A DNA stretch of 64,000 nt from Haematococcus lacustris (taxonomy: Eukaryota; Chlorophyta; Chlorophyceae; Chlamydomonadales; Haematococcaceae), in NCBI GenBank assembly GCA_030144725.1, contig JASKMD010000011.1:7212812-7276811 (forward strand). Direction: 5' to 3'. Below the pieces are notes generated by a model that did no database searches, was not told the origin of the DNA, and worked only from the letters and a program-made list of their open reading frames with translations. This document shows, piece after piece, positions 44,622-57,742 of the stretch. The translations under genes and the position numbers were made by a program. Position 1 is the stretch's first letter, and every line of letters begins with the position of its first letter.

Positions 44622-47600
44622 GATATACACCATGTGCAAACATCACATGCTCAATGCAGCCATGCAGTGAGCTCAGTTCCTAAACACAGTCACAACATGA
44701 CGCTGGAGCTCACAGCAATGCGATTGTCAAGTTGGCACGGCAATGCAGGCTGTGGGTTGAATGTAGGTGGTCAGATACTTCACTTATGTTGTGCTGCTAA
44801 ATTGGCTCTGACGGCCCGGTGCCCTTTCCTTTGCTTCTTACGTGCGCCCTGCTGGACTGTGGATGCATCCAGGTGCTTACATAGCCAGGGATGGCTCAGA
44901 CTGGCAAAGCAAACCAGTCACCTGGTGGCCAGCGACTCCCAGTCTTGGTGTCGACACAGCGCTGCAGCTTCCCACCGGCTGTACAGCTGCTGGTCCAAGC
45001 TAGGACTTGAGCAGCCAGTGGGCCCACCACCCCAAGGTGTGTGATTAGCAGCAGACGCATCAGGCAGTGGATTGCACGGGTGCCTGCTCCCTGACGCATG
45101 GAGCTCAGACCTGGGCACTGATGCGTGGGTGGCTGCTTGCGCTGGCTGTTGCCTGTGAGTGGGTGACAGGAAACTGGGGCTGAGGGAGGAATGAGGCACG
45201 GGGCCGCAGGATGTCAAGGGTGAGGTGCAGCTAGGCTGTGAGTGGGAGGGAGGTTGGGGCGCGTATAGCTGAGCACCAGGCAACACCTGGGGGCTGGTAT
45301 TGGCGGGGTAATCACCAGATAGCATGGAGGGGTGGCGGCGCAGTGGGGTCCCTTGCAAGGGCACCTGGGCTGGGCCTGCACTGCTCTGCTGCTCAGCTGA
45401 CCCTGTGGTGTGTTTTGAAGTGCCCCAGCCCGCTGCCAGGGATGGAAGAGAGCTGCTGCGATGCCTAGCCAGTGCTGGCCAGTCTCCATGCTGCTCGGTG
45501 CTGCTCGGGTGCTCATGCGGCCCAAAGTACCAACCACCTGCCTGTGCCTGCCATGCAGCCGTGCGAGCATCCACCTCGAAGTCAAGCTGAGGGGAGCTGC
45601 TGTGCCGGGCTGCAAGCCAGGGTTCCTTTGCGGAGAGGTCAAGCTGTCTACGGCCACACAAACTGCTCTGGATCTGCTTGGTGCCTTGAGTGGCAAGGTG
45701 TTGTAGGGAGGCTGCGGAGTGCAGGACTGCTTGTGCAGGAGCTGGAAACAGCCAGGGCGGGACTGATGAGCCTGGCACCTGCCAACTGCTGCTGCCCTGC
45801 GCCCAGCTGCCTTCTGTGCTGAGGGCACGCTGAGGGTGCGCGTTGTGCTGCCATAGGGACGCACTGTCCAGCTCGCAGGCTGGCTGTGCTGCTGCACAGG
45901 GAGAGGCTGTAGAGGAGGCTAGGTTGTCCTGCAGGTTGTGGTGCCGACGGAAGCGGGAGGCAGTGCTGCCAGGGTTGGCAGGCAAGTCACAGGAGCCACG
46001 GTTGTAGGGGCTGGGACATGAGGTCATTGTGCATGCTGAGAGCGACCAGTCTGGCAGCTCAGTAGCGGGCTCCAGCGTGGCGGGCGGAGTGGAGCAGGCA
46101 ACATAACGGCTGAGGGCAGCGGGGAAGGAGGTGCGGCGGCGCTTCACCCCCTCCGCTTCACCTTGGCCCTGCTCCCCAGTGGCTTGCGGGCCCACGCACA
46201 CTGTCAGTGGCTGGCTGTGCATGGTGGGGGGCTGGGTCAAGGAAAGCACATACTGACGCCGCTGCTCTATGCGTAGTTGCTGCGTGGGAGAGGGCGCCCA
46301 CGCATGCCTCAGCGGGGCCACTGGAATTGGGGCTGCTTTACAAGCTACTGCACCACCCTCGCTGTCCCCTCTTCGAGCAGAGGGTGGTAGGTGTTGATGC
46401 AAGGCCCGCGCAGGCATGCGTGGGTGGTTGCCATGGGCAGTAGCATCTGTCCGCTCATGTGCAGGCCCGGGTGAGAGGGTAGGCAATGTTGAGTGGGGGG
46501 GTCCCTGGTGCTGCTGCAGAGGTGAGGTGACGTTGAGATGACAGGCTGCACTGCTTGATCGCTGGCACAACTGCTGGCTCATGAGGCAGTCAACTGAAAG
46601 GCCAACGGGCACGTTGGAGCGGGCCAGACACGGCTGCCAGGCGCTGGGCAGTGAGACCCTGCTGTCGTTGGAGTTCTGGCCAGACCCCTGACCTGACTTT
46701 GGGAGATGACCATGGTGGCAGGAAGCTGGTGAGAAGCTGGCAGGTGGTGAGGGGTCCCGGAGGGGTGAAGGTGGTAGGGTGGCTGGGCCAGGGTGGACAG
46801 CAGGTGGCTGGGCCCAGCTGCTCATGGCTGCAGTGGGGCTAGGGAGCAGATGGGCGGCTGCAAATGGGCTTTGAATTGCTTGTGGACATGCAGCACAACT
46901 TGCTCCTGCTCTAGGCGCTGCTAGACCTGTCACCTCTGCTGCCAGCGCTGCTGCTGGCATGGCTGGTGGCACTGTTGCTGCTGGCGCTGCTGGCGTCACT
47001 GTAAGAGTATCTACTTTCAAGCCAGATGGGGACGATGGCTGCAGCAAGTGCAGCCCTGGGAGTGTGATGTGGTCTAGGCTGAGCTGGACTAGGTAGCCAG
47101 AGCCGGAGGTGGACACCACCACTGCCGACACATGCGTGCCTGGGCATAGAGCTGGCAGCCTGCTCTGCTGCTTAAGCTGTTCAACTAACCCAGAATTTCC
47201 TGTCACTGCGGCTGCAGCCGCAGTAGAATCTTGCCCAGCCTGCACCAGGGCCGTCACTGCAAGCGGTGTGTCTTCAGCTGCTCCTTGCACAGTCTGCTCC
47301 TCACCTCCGCTGCATAGCTGCTGATTACAACCTGCAGGCATTGCAATGGCAGTGGTTGCGAGTTACCCTAAGGGTAATCACAGAGCGTGTGGCAACACCA
47401 GACGCATGAGCCAGACAGCGCCTCCGCACATTGGTGTGAATGAGCTGGCGCTGCCAGTGGCCTGAATAGCTGAAGCTGCCTGCTTAGGGCAGCCAAGAGT
47501 ACGCAGGCCAGGGCTGCAAGCGACTTTGTTATTGTGGCCTAGCATCCAAGAGCAGGAGTCTGAGGCTATGGGTAATGTGTGCATTTTCTCCATGCTGTGT

Positions 47601-50600
47601 CAGCTTATGTGAGTGAGTTCATAATGACACACTGTCTAGTGGCATAAGGTGGCATAAGGTGCCATGCTGTAGCATACTGTGGCATACTAATGAAAGTAAT
47701 CAAGTTAATAATAAACAAATAAATAGATAAAGTGACCCACTGCCTAGGCAGTCAGGCAACAGTGCAGTTAAAGGGCAACAGCACTTACAGCCTCAGGAAT
47801 TCTGGGTTAGCATATGCTCAACAACACAGCTTGCGCTTGGCACAAGCTGCACAGCAAGGGTGCACGGAAACTCTTCATGGCCAGGCTTGGCGACTTACCA
47901 GGGGCTGTGACAGGAGCCTGCACCAGCAGTGACTGTGTTGTATCTGTTTGACCTGCATTGTGCACAGGCACAGGTGTGCCCTGGTGAGCACCTGGGAGGG
48001 GGTGCAGCTGGTCAGCGCTCTGAGGGCTAGCTGATCCCCAGCTGGGTCCACCACTCTGTGTACGTTTTGCATCGGTGCAGAAACTACTCTGGGCTCATAA
48101 TGGCGCAGCAGAGCGATTGCTAGGATGCAACATGCCTCGTGGCTGCAAGCTGCAGCCGCTACATGTGAGTTGATGGCGTGACTCAAGACTATGGCAACTC
48201 ATCACACTTGGTGTATGCGACAGGAAGTGTGAGCAGAGAAAAACTGTACCTGGTGTTGCAGCGTGGTGGTGTAGGCCAGTCTCTGAAGCGTCCATAGGCT
48301 GAGGCTCTCTGGGCCATTGACACCCATGCATGTCCATTGCTGAGGGACAGGTGGCTGTAGAAGGATTAGCAGTCAGCTGAGCAGGAGGGCATGTGGTGGT
48401 GCCGGAGCTGGTCAGCGTGAAGGGACACACATCTTGGCAGGGCCTGAAGAGTGGTAAGGATGGGCTGGTAGTCACAATTGGCTGGGCTGGGCTGGGCTGG
48501 CTATGCTGCACGTGAGTGGGGTCAGGCTGTAGCCTCCCCCCTGACCCAGCCTGTGCTGAGTCAGGACCTGCAGTGGGACCCACATTGTGCACAGCCTCGC
48601 CCCCTGTTGCCCCACTCGGCATGTCTGCGGCAGTACTGCCTGACTGCTCAAGGGCGTGATGAGCAGCAGCAGTGCTCTTGAGAGCTGCAGTGAAGCCCTG
48701 GAGGGCATGCAGGTCATCTTGGCTGGAGCTGATGGCGCCAACACACCTGCTGGGTAGGCTTGAGGAGCAAGAGGGGAGGGAAGAGGTGCAGCTGGAGAGG
48801 GAGAGCTGTGGCTGGGCTGTGGTATGGCCTCCGGAGAATGCTGAGGTCCCAGCTGCAGGAGCCGCTCCCATCCCTGCCATGTCACTGGCAGGGGAACCGT
48901 CAGTGGATGCATCCATGGCTGAGGTGACAGCTGTGGCTTCAGCAGGTGGCACAGACACAATGCCCATGCCATGAGCCAAAGGGGCAGGGGTAGTGGCGGA
49001 GGCATCAGGAGGGGGCACAGGGACGGTGGCTGTGAGCAGACCAGCATGGGGGCTTGTAGTAGGGCTGTTGGGTAGCTTCAGCCAGTTGCAGAACTGCAGG
49101 GACAGGGTCCCCAGGCGGTCGCTGTCTGCTCGCTTGCCCAACGGGCTCCCCCGCACCCCAGCGCCGGGACTCCCACCGCAAGATGCTCCACCTGCAGACC
49201 TTGCAGTTGAGCAGGGTGTTGGGTCAGTGCTGCTGCCTGGCTCCCTCTGCGCTTGTTCCTGCTGCTGCCACTGCTGGTGTGCGCGGTAGGAAGCCTCCTT
49301 CTCAAGCTTGCTTGCCTGGACATCTGGGCGCAGAGCCGATGCTGCGGGGTGGTGCATTGCACAAGACGTGGTGGCTGGGGGGTAAGGCCTGGCCACGGAG
49401 TCCTTGCCAAGCGCCAGGTTCCAGTAGGGAGGACACCCTGCTGTCACACTGATGGAGGAGAGTGAGAGAGCAGGAGGCACTGGGCAGCTGGTTGCTTGTT
49501 GGGACGAGCAGCTTGGCTGGAGAAAAAGGAGTGGAGCTGCTGATGTTGAAGCAGCAGCTGGCGGCAAAGAGGAGCGCAGCTGCAAGGGATGGGGAAACAA
49601 AGGAGGGGCCTGGGACGCAGGGTCGGCTGTGCCTGCTTGGGCAGTGTCCTCTGTCTTAACACCGCTGTGTGTGACTGGGTTTGCAGCCAGTATGCGGGCT
49701 GGCAACCTTGCTGCACTGGAGGATGCATTCTGTGCAACCACCTGCAAGGCTGCAGCTGCCAGACGGGCTGAGCTGCAGTCAACCACGGCCTTGTTGAGGG
49801 CAGGGTGGCTAGGGGTGGCTGAACCTGGCAGGTGGTGGAGCTGCTCAGCGGCCTGAGAGCTTGCTGGACCTTCTTGGTCACGTGGGTGGAGAAGAGGGTC
49901 CGGGGCGCTCTGTGGCACGTCTTGGGCGGACAGGTCTCCCTTGCCTCGCTGGCGCTGGGGGCGTGTGGAGGAAGCCTCACGCTCACGCGCTGGCAGAGGG
50001 GTCAGGGGTCCTTCAGCGCTGAAGAAGTAGACCTGCGCCCGGCAGTGTATGGATGGATCAGCAGCTGCATGGGACAGGCTTGGGGCGTAGCCCCTTGCCT
50101 GCATGTTTATCACGGAGGACTGCACTGAGCAGCGGTGTCCAGGAGCTGTGGGTGCTCCTTCTACACACCCGCATACTCCACAACCCTGGCTCGCAGCTGG
50201 CTCACCCCTGTCGAGATTTCTATATGCACCACATTGCACGACATGCACTAATCAGTATGCCCGCCTATCATCATGCAATTCCTTAGATTGTAGGTCTTGG
50301 GCTATGGCATCCCACTGGTCCTATGCCCAAGTGACAGTGTATGAGCCGTGCTAGTGGCAGTTGTTACAGCAGGGTCGGCGGGAGTGGGGTTGGAAGCCAA
50401 CGAAAGGCCAGTGCTGCATGGTGTCAGTACCTGTTCAAAGTAGTAAAGCACAGCAACGTAGTGAGTGCGAATTACGAAGGACCTGTTGGTGAAGCGGGGC
50501 GAGAAGTCGAAAGCTTTGCAGACGGCTACCCTGGATAGCAGGGAGGCAGGACAGGGGAAGCCATGCATGTGTGAGTGGTGTTGATAGAGTAGTGCTGAGC

Positions 50601-51409
50601 ATGGCAGCAAGATGTTGGTGACGATAGCCACACATGGCCACGCATGTACGAGGAGGAGCCAGTATGCGTCAGCTGGTTATGGCGCAGTCTTGCTCATGTG
50701 CGGACTCATCAGCATGGTAGTGGGGTTTTGCTCATAGTGGTATGTTGGCTGTGCCAATGGCCCTCTCTTACCACTGTTTGTTTGTCACCACTTGCTCATA
50801 GCCTCCACGTTCTGTCACTTCCTACAACAGGTGCACACCCAGCATTGTGACTCTCATGGCCACTGAAAAGAGGATAGAACCATGAGGAACATGGAACCAG
50901 AACAGAATGGTCCAGCACCCCCACATATCACTGGGGACTACCGAGGCTGAGTAGACAAGGCAGGGGTCATTCGCCGCACCCCACTGCAACTCGTCTAGCG
51001 GCAACAATCAGATGGGAAGTGAAAAACAGGTTGTGCCGACATCTTGAACACAATGTCATGACATGAGCGTACCTTGTACAGCCGGTGCATGCCGATGCAG
51101 CCGATGCTGACTCCTCCTACGTTGGGAAACTGCGCATTGAAACAGCTAGATGTTGAACAGTGGTGTCGAGACGGCCTAGGTAGGTTCAGCCCACCATCCT
51201 TGCGTATGGCCTGTATATGTCTCAAGGATGCTTACCCGCAGCTTCTTGTTGAAGTGCGCGTGGAGAGCTTGCAGGGCGCGGAGAAAAAGGTTGGAATCGT
51301 GGGAAACCTGGCTGTGCGATGCGATGGGCTTGGGATAGGAGTTGATGGCCACCTGAGCCCACTGGTCCACCAACGGCTGCGTCCCGCAAGCCGCGAGCGG
51401 ACCAGACAT
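43970..51409 (-). CDS. ARID-domain protein, about 1709 residues
   Basis: Likely nuclear, AT-rich-DNA-binding chromatin or transcription factor. Exons on the minus strand: 51409-51236, 51129-51073, 50821-50772, 50530-50431, 50032-48250, 47331-44922, 44525-43970; all phases agree. ARID at residues 40-135 is spread over the first five exons: LFLRALQALHAHFNKKLR, FPNVGG...GMHRLYK, EVTERGGYEQVVTNKQW, CKAFDFSPRFTNRSF, THYVAVLYYFEQ, VYFF. The ending YYFEQVYFFSAEGPL resembles the ARID-HMG proteins of plants, but I see no HMG box. The remaining 1570 residues are Ser/Pro/Ala/Gln-rich and look disordered, with a basic KRRR near 46135 and a polyglutamine run in the last exon. The start ATG at 51409-51407 is the first in frame before the domain. 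Further small exons in the 915-base intron 47332-48249 are possible. Confidence 0.8.
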
Positions 51410-52281
51410 CAGAACAACGAGAGCAGAGCTACCAATGCAGCTGTTGCGCCGCTTTAACTGCGATGTAGATTGACAAGGCTTTGGGCATGTCCACACAGGA
51501 CGCGAACTAGTAGGTGTCGGGCAAGGCAGCGGACGCCCTCGAGCCCTGTCGAGCTACACTTCCCAGCGTGGGGGCGCGTAGAAAGGATGAGAATGGCACA
51601 AGCCCAATGGCATGATGCAAGCGGAGCATTAGGCAAATTGAGAGAGCTAGCATACATCAGTTTAGGAATCAGTTTAGGAATACATCAGCCAGCCAGAGCC
51701 AAGCCAGGCGCAGAAGAACAAGAAGTCCAGCGGTGAAGCGCGCAGCGACCGACACGACAAGAACACATGGCATTCGAAGAAGAGCAAACGGCATACCGTG
51801 ATGAGGGGTGTGTGCGCTGCTGGTTTAGAGGCGGGAGCGGTCGTAGCGTCCGAAGTGGTAAAGGCGCGGCTCGCCACGCAAATCGAGGCTTGGGTGAAGG
51901 CCTGCTCGGGAGCTTGCTACCGGGTCTTATGGTGCGAGGCTGGTTCACGCGGGTCAGGGTGCTTCCGGACGGGCAGGAGGTCTTCGAGGAAATTCCAGCT
52001 GAGGACGCGTTCATGCCGAACGTGTCGGACCGCAACATGTACCTGCAGCTCTGCCGCGGTCTGCCTCCTCCCGGAAGGCGCTCTCGGCCCAGCGCAGCTG
52101 TGGAGACTGTGCTGGCCTTGTACCCGAGTCTCCACGCCCGCCTCGATACAATTTGGTGACGAAAAACATCTCATACTCAACGAATTTTCACGCAAACCCC
52201 ATGGTCAAACAATTGGTGATACAATTTGGTGATCAATTGATTTGGTGAAATCACCAACAAGGCGTATCACTACGGTATTAA
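51410..52281 (+). CDS. Possible small gene of unknown function (51767-52159)
   Basis: The stretch from the ARID start to the inverted duplication holds an ATG at 51767 that opens 130 residues, ending RLDTIW before TGA at 52157. The second half (MVRGWFTRVRVLPDGQEVFE and onward) looks protein-like; the first half looks better in another frame, which suggests either an unrecognised intron or a non-gene. The stop is followed by AT-rich repeats of ACAATTTGGTGA, and then the duplicated block begins, so a longer gene may have been cut by the duplication. No family recognised. Confidence 0.25.
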
Positions 52282-52527
52282 TGCGGCCTGGCTGCACCTA
52301 GCTGCTTCACAACGCCCTTCTGCATGTTTACCCAGCGCCGCTGATGCAACTCATCTTCTCTGCTGCGCCTCACAGGGACAGCAAGCACTTTGAGCTGGAA
52401 ATGCAGCGCTTCATGCAGTCCCGGCCACCAGGAGGCAACACTCCTCTGCAGCCAGCCGCCACGCACACACGTCCTGTCGCCCTTGGTTACCAGCTGCAAG
52501 ACAGTGCCCAGCAGGGTATGCAGGGTA

Positions 52528-52573
<46 letters not shown>

Positions 52574-53565
52574 GGGAGATGGTTTCCCTACCCCTCATGA
52601 TGTAGCGCCTCTCCCGCCCTCATCCGCCCTCCGTCCCTCCCCACCACCCAACCTGGCACTGGCCATCCCGCCTCTCGCTCCTCCTGCCCAGTCCCCTCGC
52701 CCGAGCCAGCTCCATCACAGTCCCACGGCACCTGCACTCCTGATGCATGACATGTGGGATGCGAGTGCTGGCGACCAGGCAGACGAGCTGTGCCCCCCGG
52801 CTGATTGGGGCTGCCAGGACGAGTTTCAGTGCAGCCTGGATGTGATGCTCCCATTTGCAACACTACCGGGAGAGCTGCAAGGCGGGCTGTCAGGCGAGCT
52901 GGATGCGGTGCTGGCTTCTGGCAGTCCCGGCGGTGGTGCTGAGTAGGGCTTGGCCCAGTCCTCAGCTGAAGCCGACATCTAGCAAGTGGTGCGGGTGCAT
53001 TGGAGGCGGACCCCTTGCCCACTCCCCGTCAACCATGCAACCCCCTTGTGCTCTGGCAACCTGCTTGACCTGTGCATTACAGGTGATGAGGTGCAGCGTG
53101 GCTTGTGCTGACATACAGGGTGAGGAGGCGGGAGGTCTATGCATGTGGGGCTGCGAGGGCGGCGTGACTAAGTGCTCTTAGCGGATGTGATGTACCAGGA
53201 GGGAACTCAGCCTGAGTCAGCCAGAGTGCTTGGCATGATTTGACTGCCAAGGATGTGGCACTCTTGACAGAGTAGGAGAGAGATATGACGCCCACGTTAC
53301 CCACATCAGTCGCCATGCGCCTGCTGCAATGCACATAGGGGCGTTTGTGGGCGTGTAGGCAGCCAGGGACAATGGGTTGTGTTGGAAGTATACCACACCT
53401 GAATGTCTTTTCTCATTGTCTGTGCACCGTTCAATCCTTGAAGCTGCCCACACCCCGCTGTGATTAGCTTGTCATCTGTTAGAAGGAGGGGCATGGCTGC
53501 CCGGCAGCGCGGGGAGTCATTGGTTTCCCATCGGATTCCTGATGCCACGAGCCTGGCAATGGCTT
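52282..53565 (+). repeat. Inverted duplication, arm 2 (derived copy)
   Basis: Reverse-oriented copy of 43343-44621. It begins inside the last intron of the ARID gene (GCGGCCTGGCTGCACC) and ends about 620 bases beyond the stop codon. Differences include a longer CAG run at 52531-52575 and several missense changes. Confidence 0.93.
52376..52946 (+). pseudogene. Orphan copy of the last ARID-gene exon
   Basis: The 3' splice site (cctcacag) and the whole terminal exon are copied, with the frame open to TAG at 52944-52946, but none of the upstream exons or the ARID domain are present. The polyglutamine run is longer than in the parent (about 16 against 10). Without a promoter or upstream exon it should be silent unless captured by another transcript. 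Confidence 0.8.
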
Positions 53566-54311
53566 TGATACACCTTCAATGGCGATGCAGCCCCTGTTCC
53601 GGATGCTAACCATGGTTGAGCCAAGAGGAAAGGGCAGCCTTACTGCAAAGGAAACAGCCCTGCAGCGTTTTGTTTGAGCTGCATGTCACTTTGACGTAAC
53701 TCTGCAGGCTATGCTAGAAAGGCTGCAAAACCACAGGTTTGGGTCAACAAGGATGCTCTTGTCCTTGTTGTCATCCAACCGCTCATCTGGAAATTGGAAA
53801 GTAAGCTGGGCACACGCACTCATGTCAAGACATCCATGCAAGACATGCCTATGTGTGAACATGTGGGTAGTCGGGTGCACCTTTGCTGATGATCAGCACT
53901 GGTGTTACGTTCCCTCCTAAGACCACCGGACTCCCATCACAAGCAACAGCTACATGCATGAAATGCTTACATAGCCCATTCAGCTGCTCGGCCCTATGGT
54001 TGCGGGCCCGACCATCAATGCCCCGCCGGTACTCTGCAGGTACAATCCGGTGCAACCTTTGCCTGGTGGCTCAGGAGGCGGGAAGCGCTTGCTTTCGTCG
54101 ACATGTGTGTACAAAACATCGTAAAAAGTTCGGGCTACCATGCATTCTAGGGTTCCCTGTCAGGCTCTATCCGTTGGTGTCTACACGAGGTGCTATCGGA
54201 CGGCATCATCATCACATGGCATTCGCGAAAATGCGATCTAATTTCGGCATTGCTGTAGCACTTAAAACCATTAAGACTTATCAAAACTAGGCATTAGTGC
54301 ATCCCGCGCTG
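53566..54311. other. Spacer and 3' flank of the kinase gene
   Basis: No coding exon recognised. On the minus strand TGTAA at 53971-53967, about 340 bases after the kinase stop, is a candidate polyadenylation signal for that gene. Confidence 0.5.
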
Positions 54312-57300
54312 TCATTGAGTGTCGTGCAAGTGGCTATCGTCGTCCCTCACAATGCGAGGCGGCTCAGGAGGGGGGAAGTGCTCCGGGACTACAGCTCTGC
54401 CCTGCAACTCCGCCAGCGCCTTATTGATTTCAGCCACCAGCCACTGCTGCTCAGCCCAGTCTAGCCCTTCGCCAAACCTGCAAGCAACACTACAGTGTCA
54501 TTGTCAGGGGACTGAAAGCAGAAGCCACGCTCAGCACGCACGGAGGTCTTGCTATGCTGATGCGACCCTGTTGCATCAAGCATCAGCAACACATAGCTTA
54601 AACGAACTCATACCATCACCATCACCACCACTGCAGACATCGCCCAGATTGCAGTCTTGGAAACATAAGCATGTATGCAAACACCATGTAACATCCCATG
54701 TAACACCTCGTTTTGCTGTTCCCCCACACATTATCTGCCACCAGCCACGTTCACTACCCACCTGAGCAACCTCACTCCCACCTGTTCGCCCTCGCTCTTT
54801 CACATCACCTTCAACCCCCCCTACGATATCACTCCTGCTTGCTCACCCTCGTCACAGCCCACCCACCTGTGCACCCGGACACCTTCAAGCACCTCCACCA
54901 CCGTCACGGGGCTGCCGTTCACAATCATGGTGGTGGCCACCCGGGCCCCTAGCAGGTCAGCTGTCTCGCCACAAACCCCTTTCTGGTTTCGTCCCTCTGC
55001 ATCACCATGAACAACACCAGCATTCTCATCATCACCCTTATCATCCTTGTCCTCATCTTCATGACATGCCACATCTCTTTGCACATGGCTGGAGTGGGTA
55101 CAAATGGTGCAGTGACACGGTGGTGTGGGTAGGGGTGATGCAGGGACCGCACCTCCTCTGCTTCCTCCTGACAGCTCACCAGTAAACTGTGCCTGTTGCT
55201 TGTCAGAGTTCAGGGTGGCCAGCTCCTGGCTCAAGCTGAAGGTGGAGCGGCTCAGGGACAGGCGCTCCTGGTAAACACGGCGTGGTGGTTGGAGGAGGGG
55301 CCGCACTCAATGATGTCAACAAGCTGGCATGGCTGGCCTAGCCAGGGTGAAAGGGACAGAGACGCTGAGGCATCAGCACAGCCAGCATTAATCTCACTAG
55401 CCCAAACCTACCTGGATGCCACCTGTCCTGCTACTCCCGCTACGCCGGCCCTTCTGCCTCCCGGCCCTTCTGCCTCCCGGCCCCTCTGCCTCCCGGCCCC
55501 TTCAACCTTGCCCAACATCATTCACACTGCAGCTGCAGCCAGGGCCAGCCAGGCAGCTCACCCGCAACAATGCGGCACCCAGTGCTTGCTTGCCCAGCTT
55601 CACGCCCGCAAACCAAAAGGGAGCAGAGAACAAAGCGAACAACACGCCGCCACCTGCTAGGGCGCCCACCTAAGCAGGCAGTCAGCACAGCAGTCAACAC
55701 AGTAAATGCACAGCAGCAGCAAAGGCAGCCCTGGCCCTGGCCCTGACGCCAAAGAGCCTGTACCAACACACACCACCCAGGCCCACTGCCATGGCTCACA
55801 GCCACTCCTACCCTCCCCAGCTAGGTCCTGCCAGCTAGCACCCCTGCCCTCCCCTGTAACGACTATAGGAACTCATGAGATGACAACGTGCAACGCCTGT
55901 AGACTTATATGCACGTTACAACCCGCCACGCTTTGTCCCTCCAGCCAAGCATCTCGCCTACCACTGAACCGGCAAGCGACCCTCCTTCTCTTCCTGCCTC
56001 CCCACAACACCCCCTGCGGTTACGCTCTACAAGCCCAATGCTCATGGCAATCCTGCCTCCGCCGGCAGCAGAGAGTGTGTGGGAGAGGGCTCACCGTCCA
56101 GGCCAGCACAAAGGCGTTCCACACCACAGCAAAGCCGGCGCTAGATGCAGCTTCTAGGTTCAACAGGCCCTTGGGAGGTATAGTGACGTCTAAGCGGTTT
56201 GGGATCCGCTCTAGGATGACGCGAGTACCTGCGTGCATGCATGCATGGGCCCCCCCATGCTGCTGCATGCCATGCAGGAACCCAGCAAAGAACTGGTGTG
56301 ACCCGACACGTAGTGCCCTTTCAAACGCTGTTGAGGTGGTGACTTGCCTGCTGACTTGCCCTGCCCCTGCCCCTGCCCCCGCCCCCGCCCCCGCACGGTC
56401 TTGACCCTGCCTTGCCTGCTGGCTTGCGGGCAGGGGCAGTGTCCAAGGCAGCGCCACTGGCCTGGGAGCGCACCTGAGTAGCCAGCACAGTCAGCAGGGG
56501 TGGATTAGGCGGGAAATGCAACTAGCGTGATGGTTGGGAAGCAAATGCCAGGGCAAGAGGCAGCAAGCCACACAGCAGAACCTCTATATGAGGGTGCAGA
56601 CGGAGGTTAAGGGGCAAAGGAGGGTGAGCCAGGAGCAAGTCAGGGCCATGACTGCTTGCCATTAGCTAGCCTTGCTCCAAATAGACATGGTCCCGGCTGG
56701 GTTCCCAAGCTGGTGGGTGCGGGACGCTACAATAATGCTGGTCCAATCCCTTTACATTACAGGGAAATTAAGGGTTTTGTTTCCCCGTGTAACCCAGCTC
56801 CAAAAAAGTGCATGGCTTGCAGGAGTGTTACTGCAACCGCTGCCTAACCGCAAACTTAATGAACTTATTGAATACACGCAGTAGCTTGGATTCAACCCGT
56901 AATGGTAAGGGATACTGTATAATTTCTCGACCCGCGCTGTTAACGTCTAAATAATAACCCCGGCCTCGCCTGAAGCCGCGTAAACGACTCGGCTACGCCT
57001 CGTCGTTTGCTGCAACTTTCGACGAGGTCTTGGTTATTATTTTCCCATAACAGTATGGCCTCCGTCCCGACATTATACTATAAGTTAGGAGTAACTTCAC
57101 CCACACCATCAAACCATCACACCCACAGCTGTTAGGGAGGTTCCGTGGTTCACTGTTGCACCGCTGACCACCATGCGCGGCCTCACCTTGCTTGGCACTG
57201 GCCTTGTATAAAGGGCTCTGCCATCTAGCAGGTCAATGGCTTGTTCAGCAGTCAGCCGGTCCTCTGCCACCTGGTCAAACAGTCACACATTGATTAGTCA

Positions 57301-57704
57301 CACTCCTTCTACAAGATCTTGATGATAAACATGGAGATGCATGGCATGGTCGAGATGAGCGTGGTGTACCCATGTCGCGTCTCATCCCCTTAGGAGTGTA
57401 ACCATTTTCTCAAGTGTGGCATGAGACGGCCAGTGCAGGTTCAAAGAATCAATGGAGGATCTGTTGCCATCAACCACCCAACCACCCAACCGCCCTACCG
57501 CCACTGACTCACGGGCTCCAGCAGCCCGTCCAGCAGCTGGGTCCAAAGGGGTGACGGGGCTTTGAAGCTGGAGTGCCAGTCAATGCGCATGCGCTCTTGA
57601 GGAAACGCAAAAGGTGGCTGGCCTGGCAAGGGGTCACACCCAGGAAGTCACACTCAGGAGGTCAGGCCTTTGTTTAGCTCACACCTTTCAGCTCACACCA
57701 GCTC

Positions 57705-57742
<38 letters not shown>

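Noticed and set aside
50431..51129. Degenerate ARID lacking its central helix
   Set aside because: A 50-base exon at 50821-50772 supplies the missing EVTERGG segment with exact phases, so the domain is complete.
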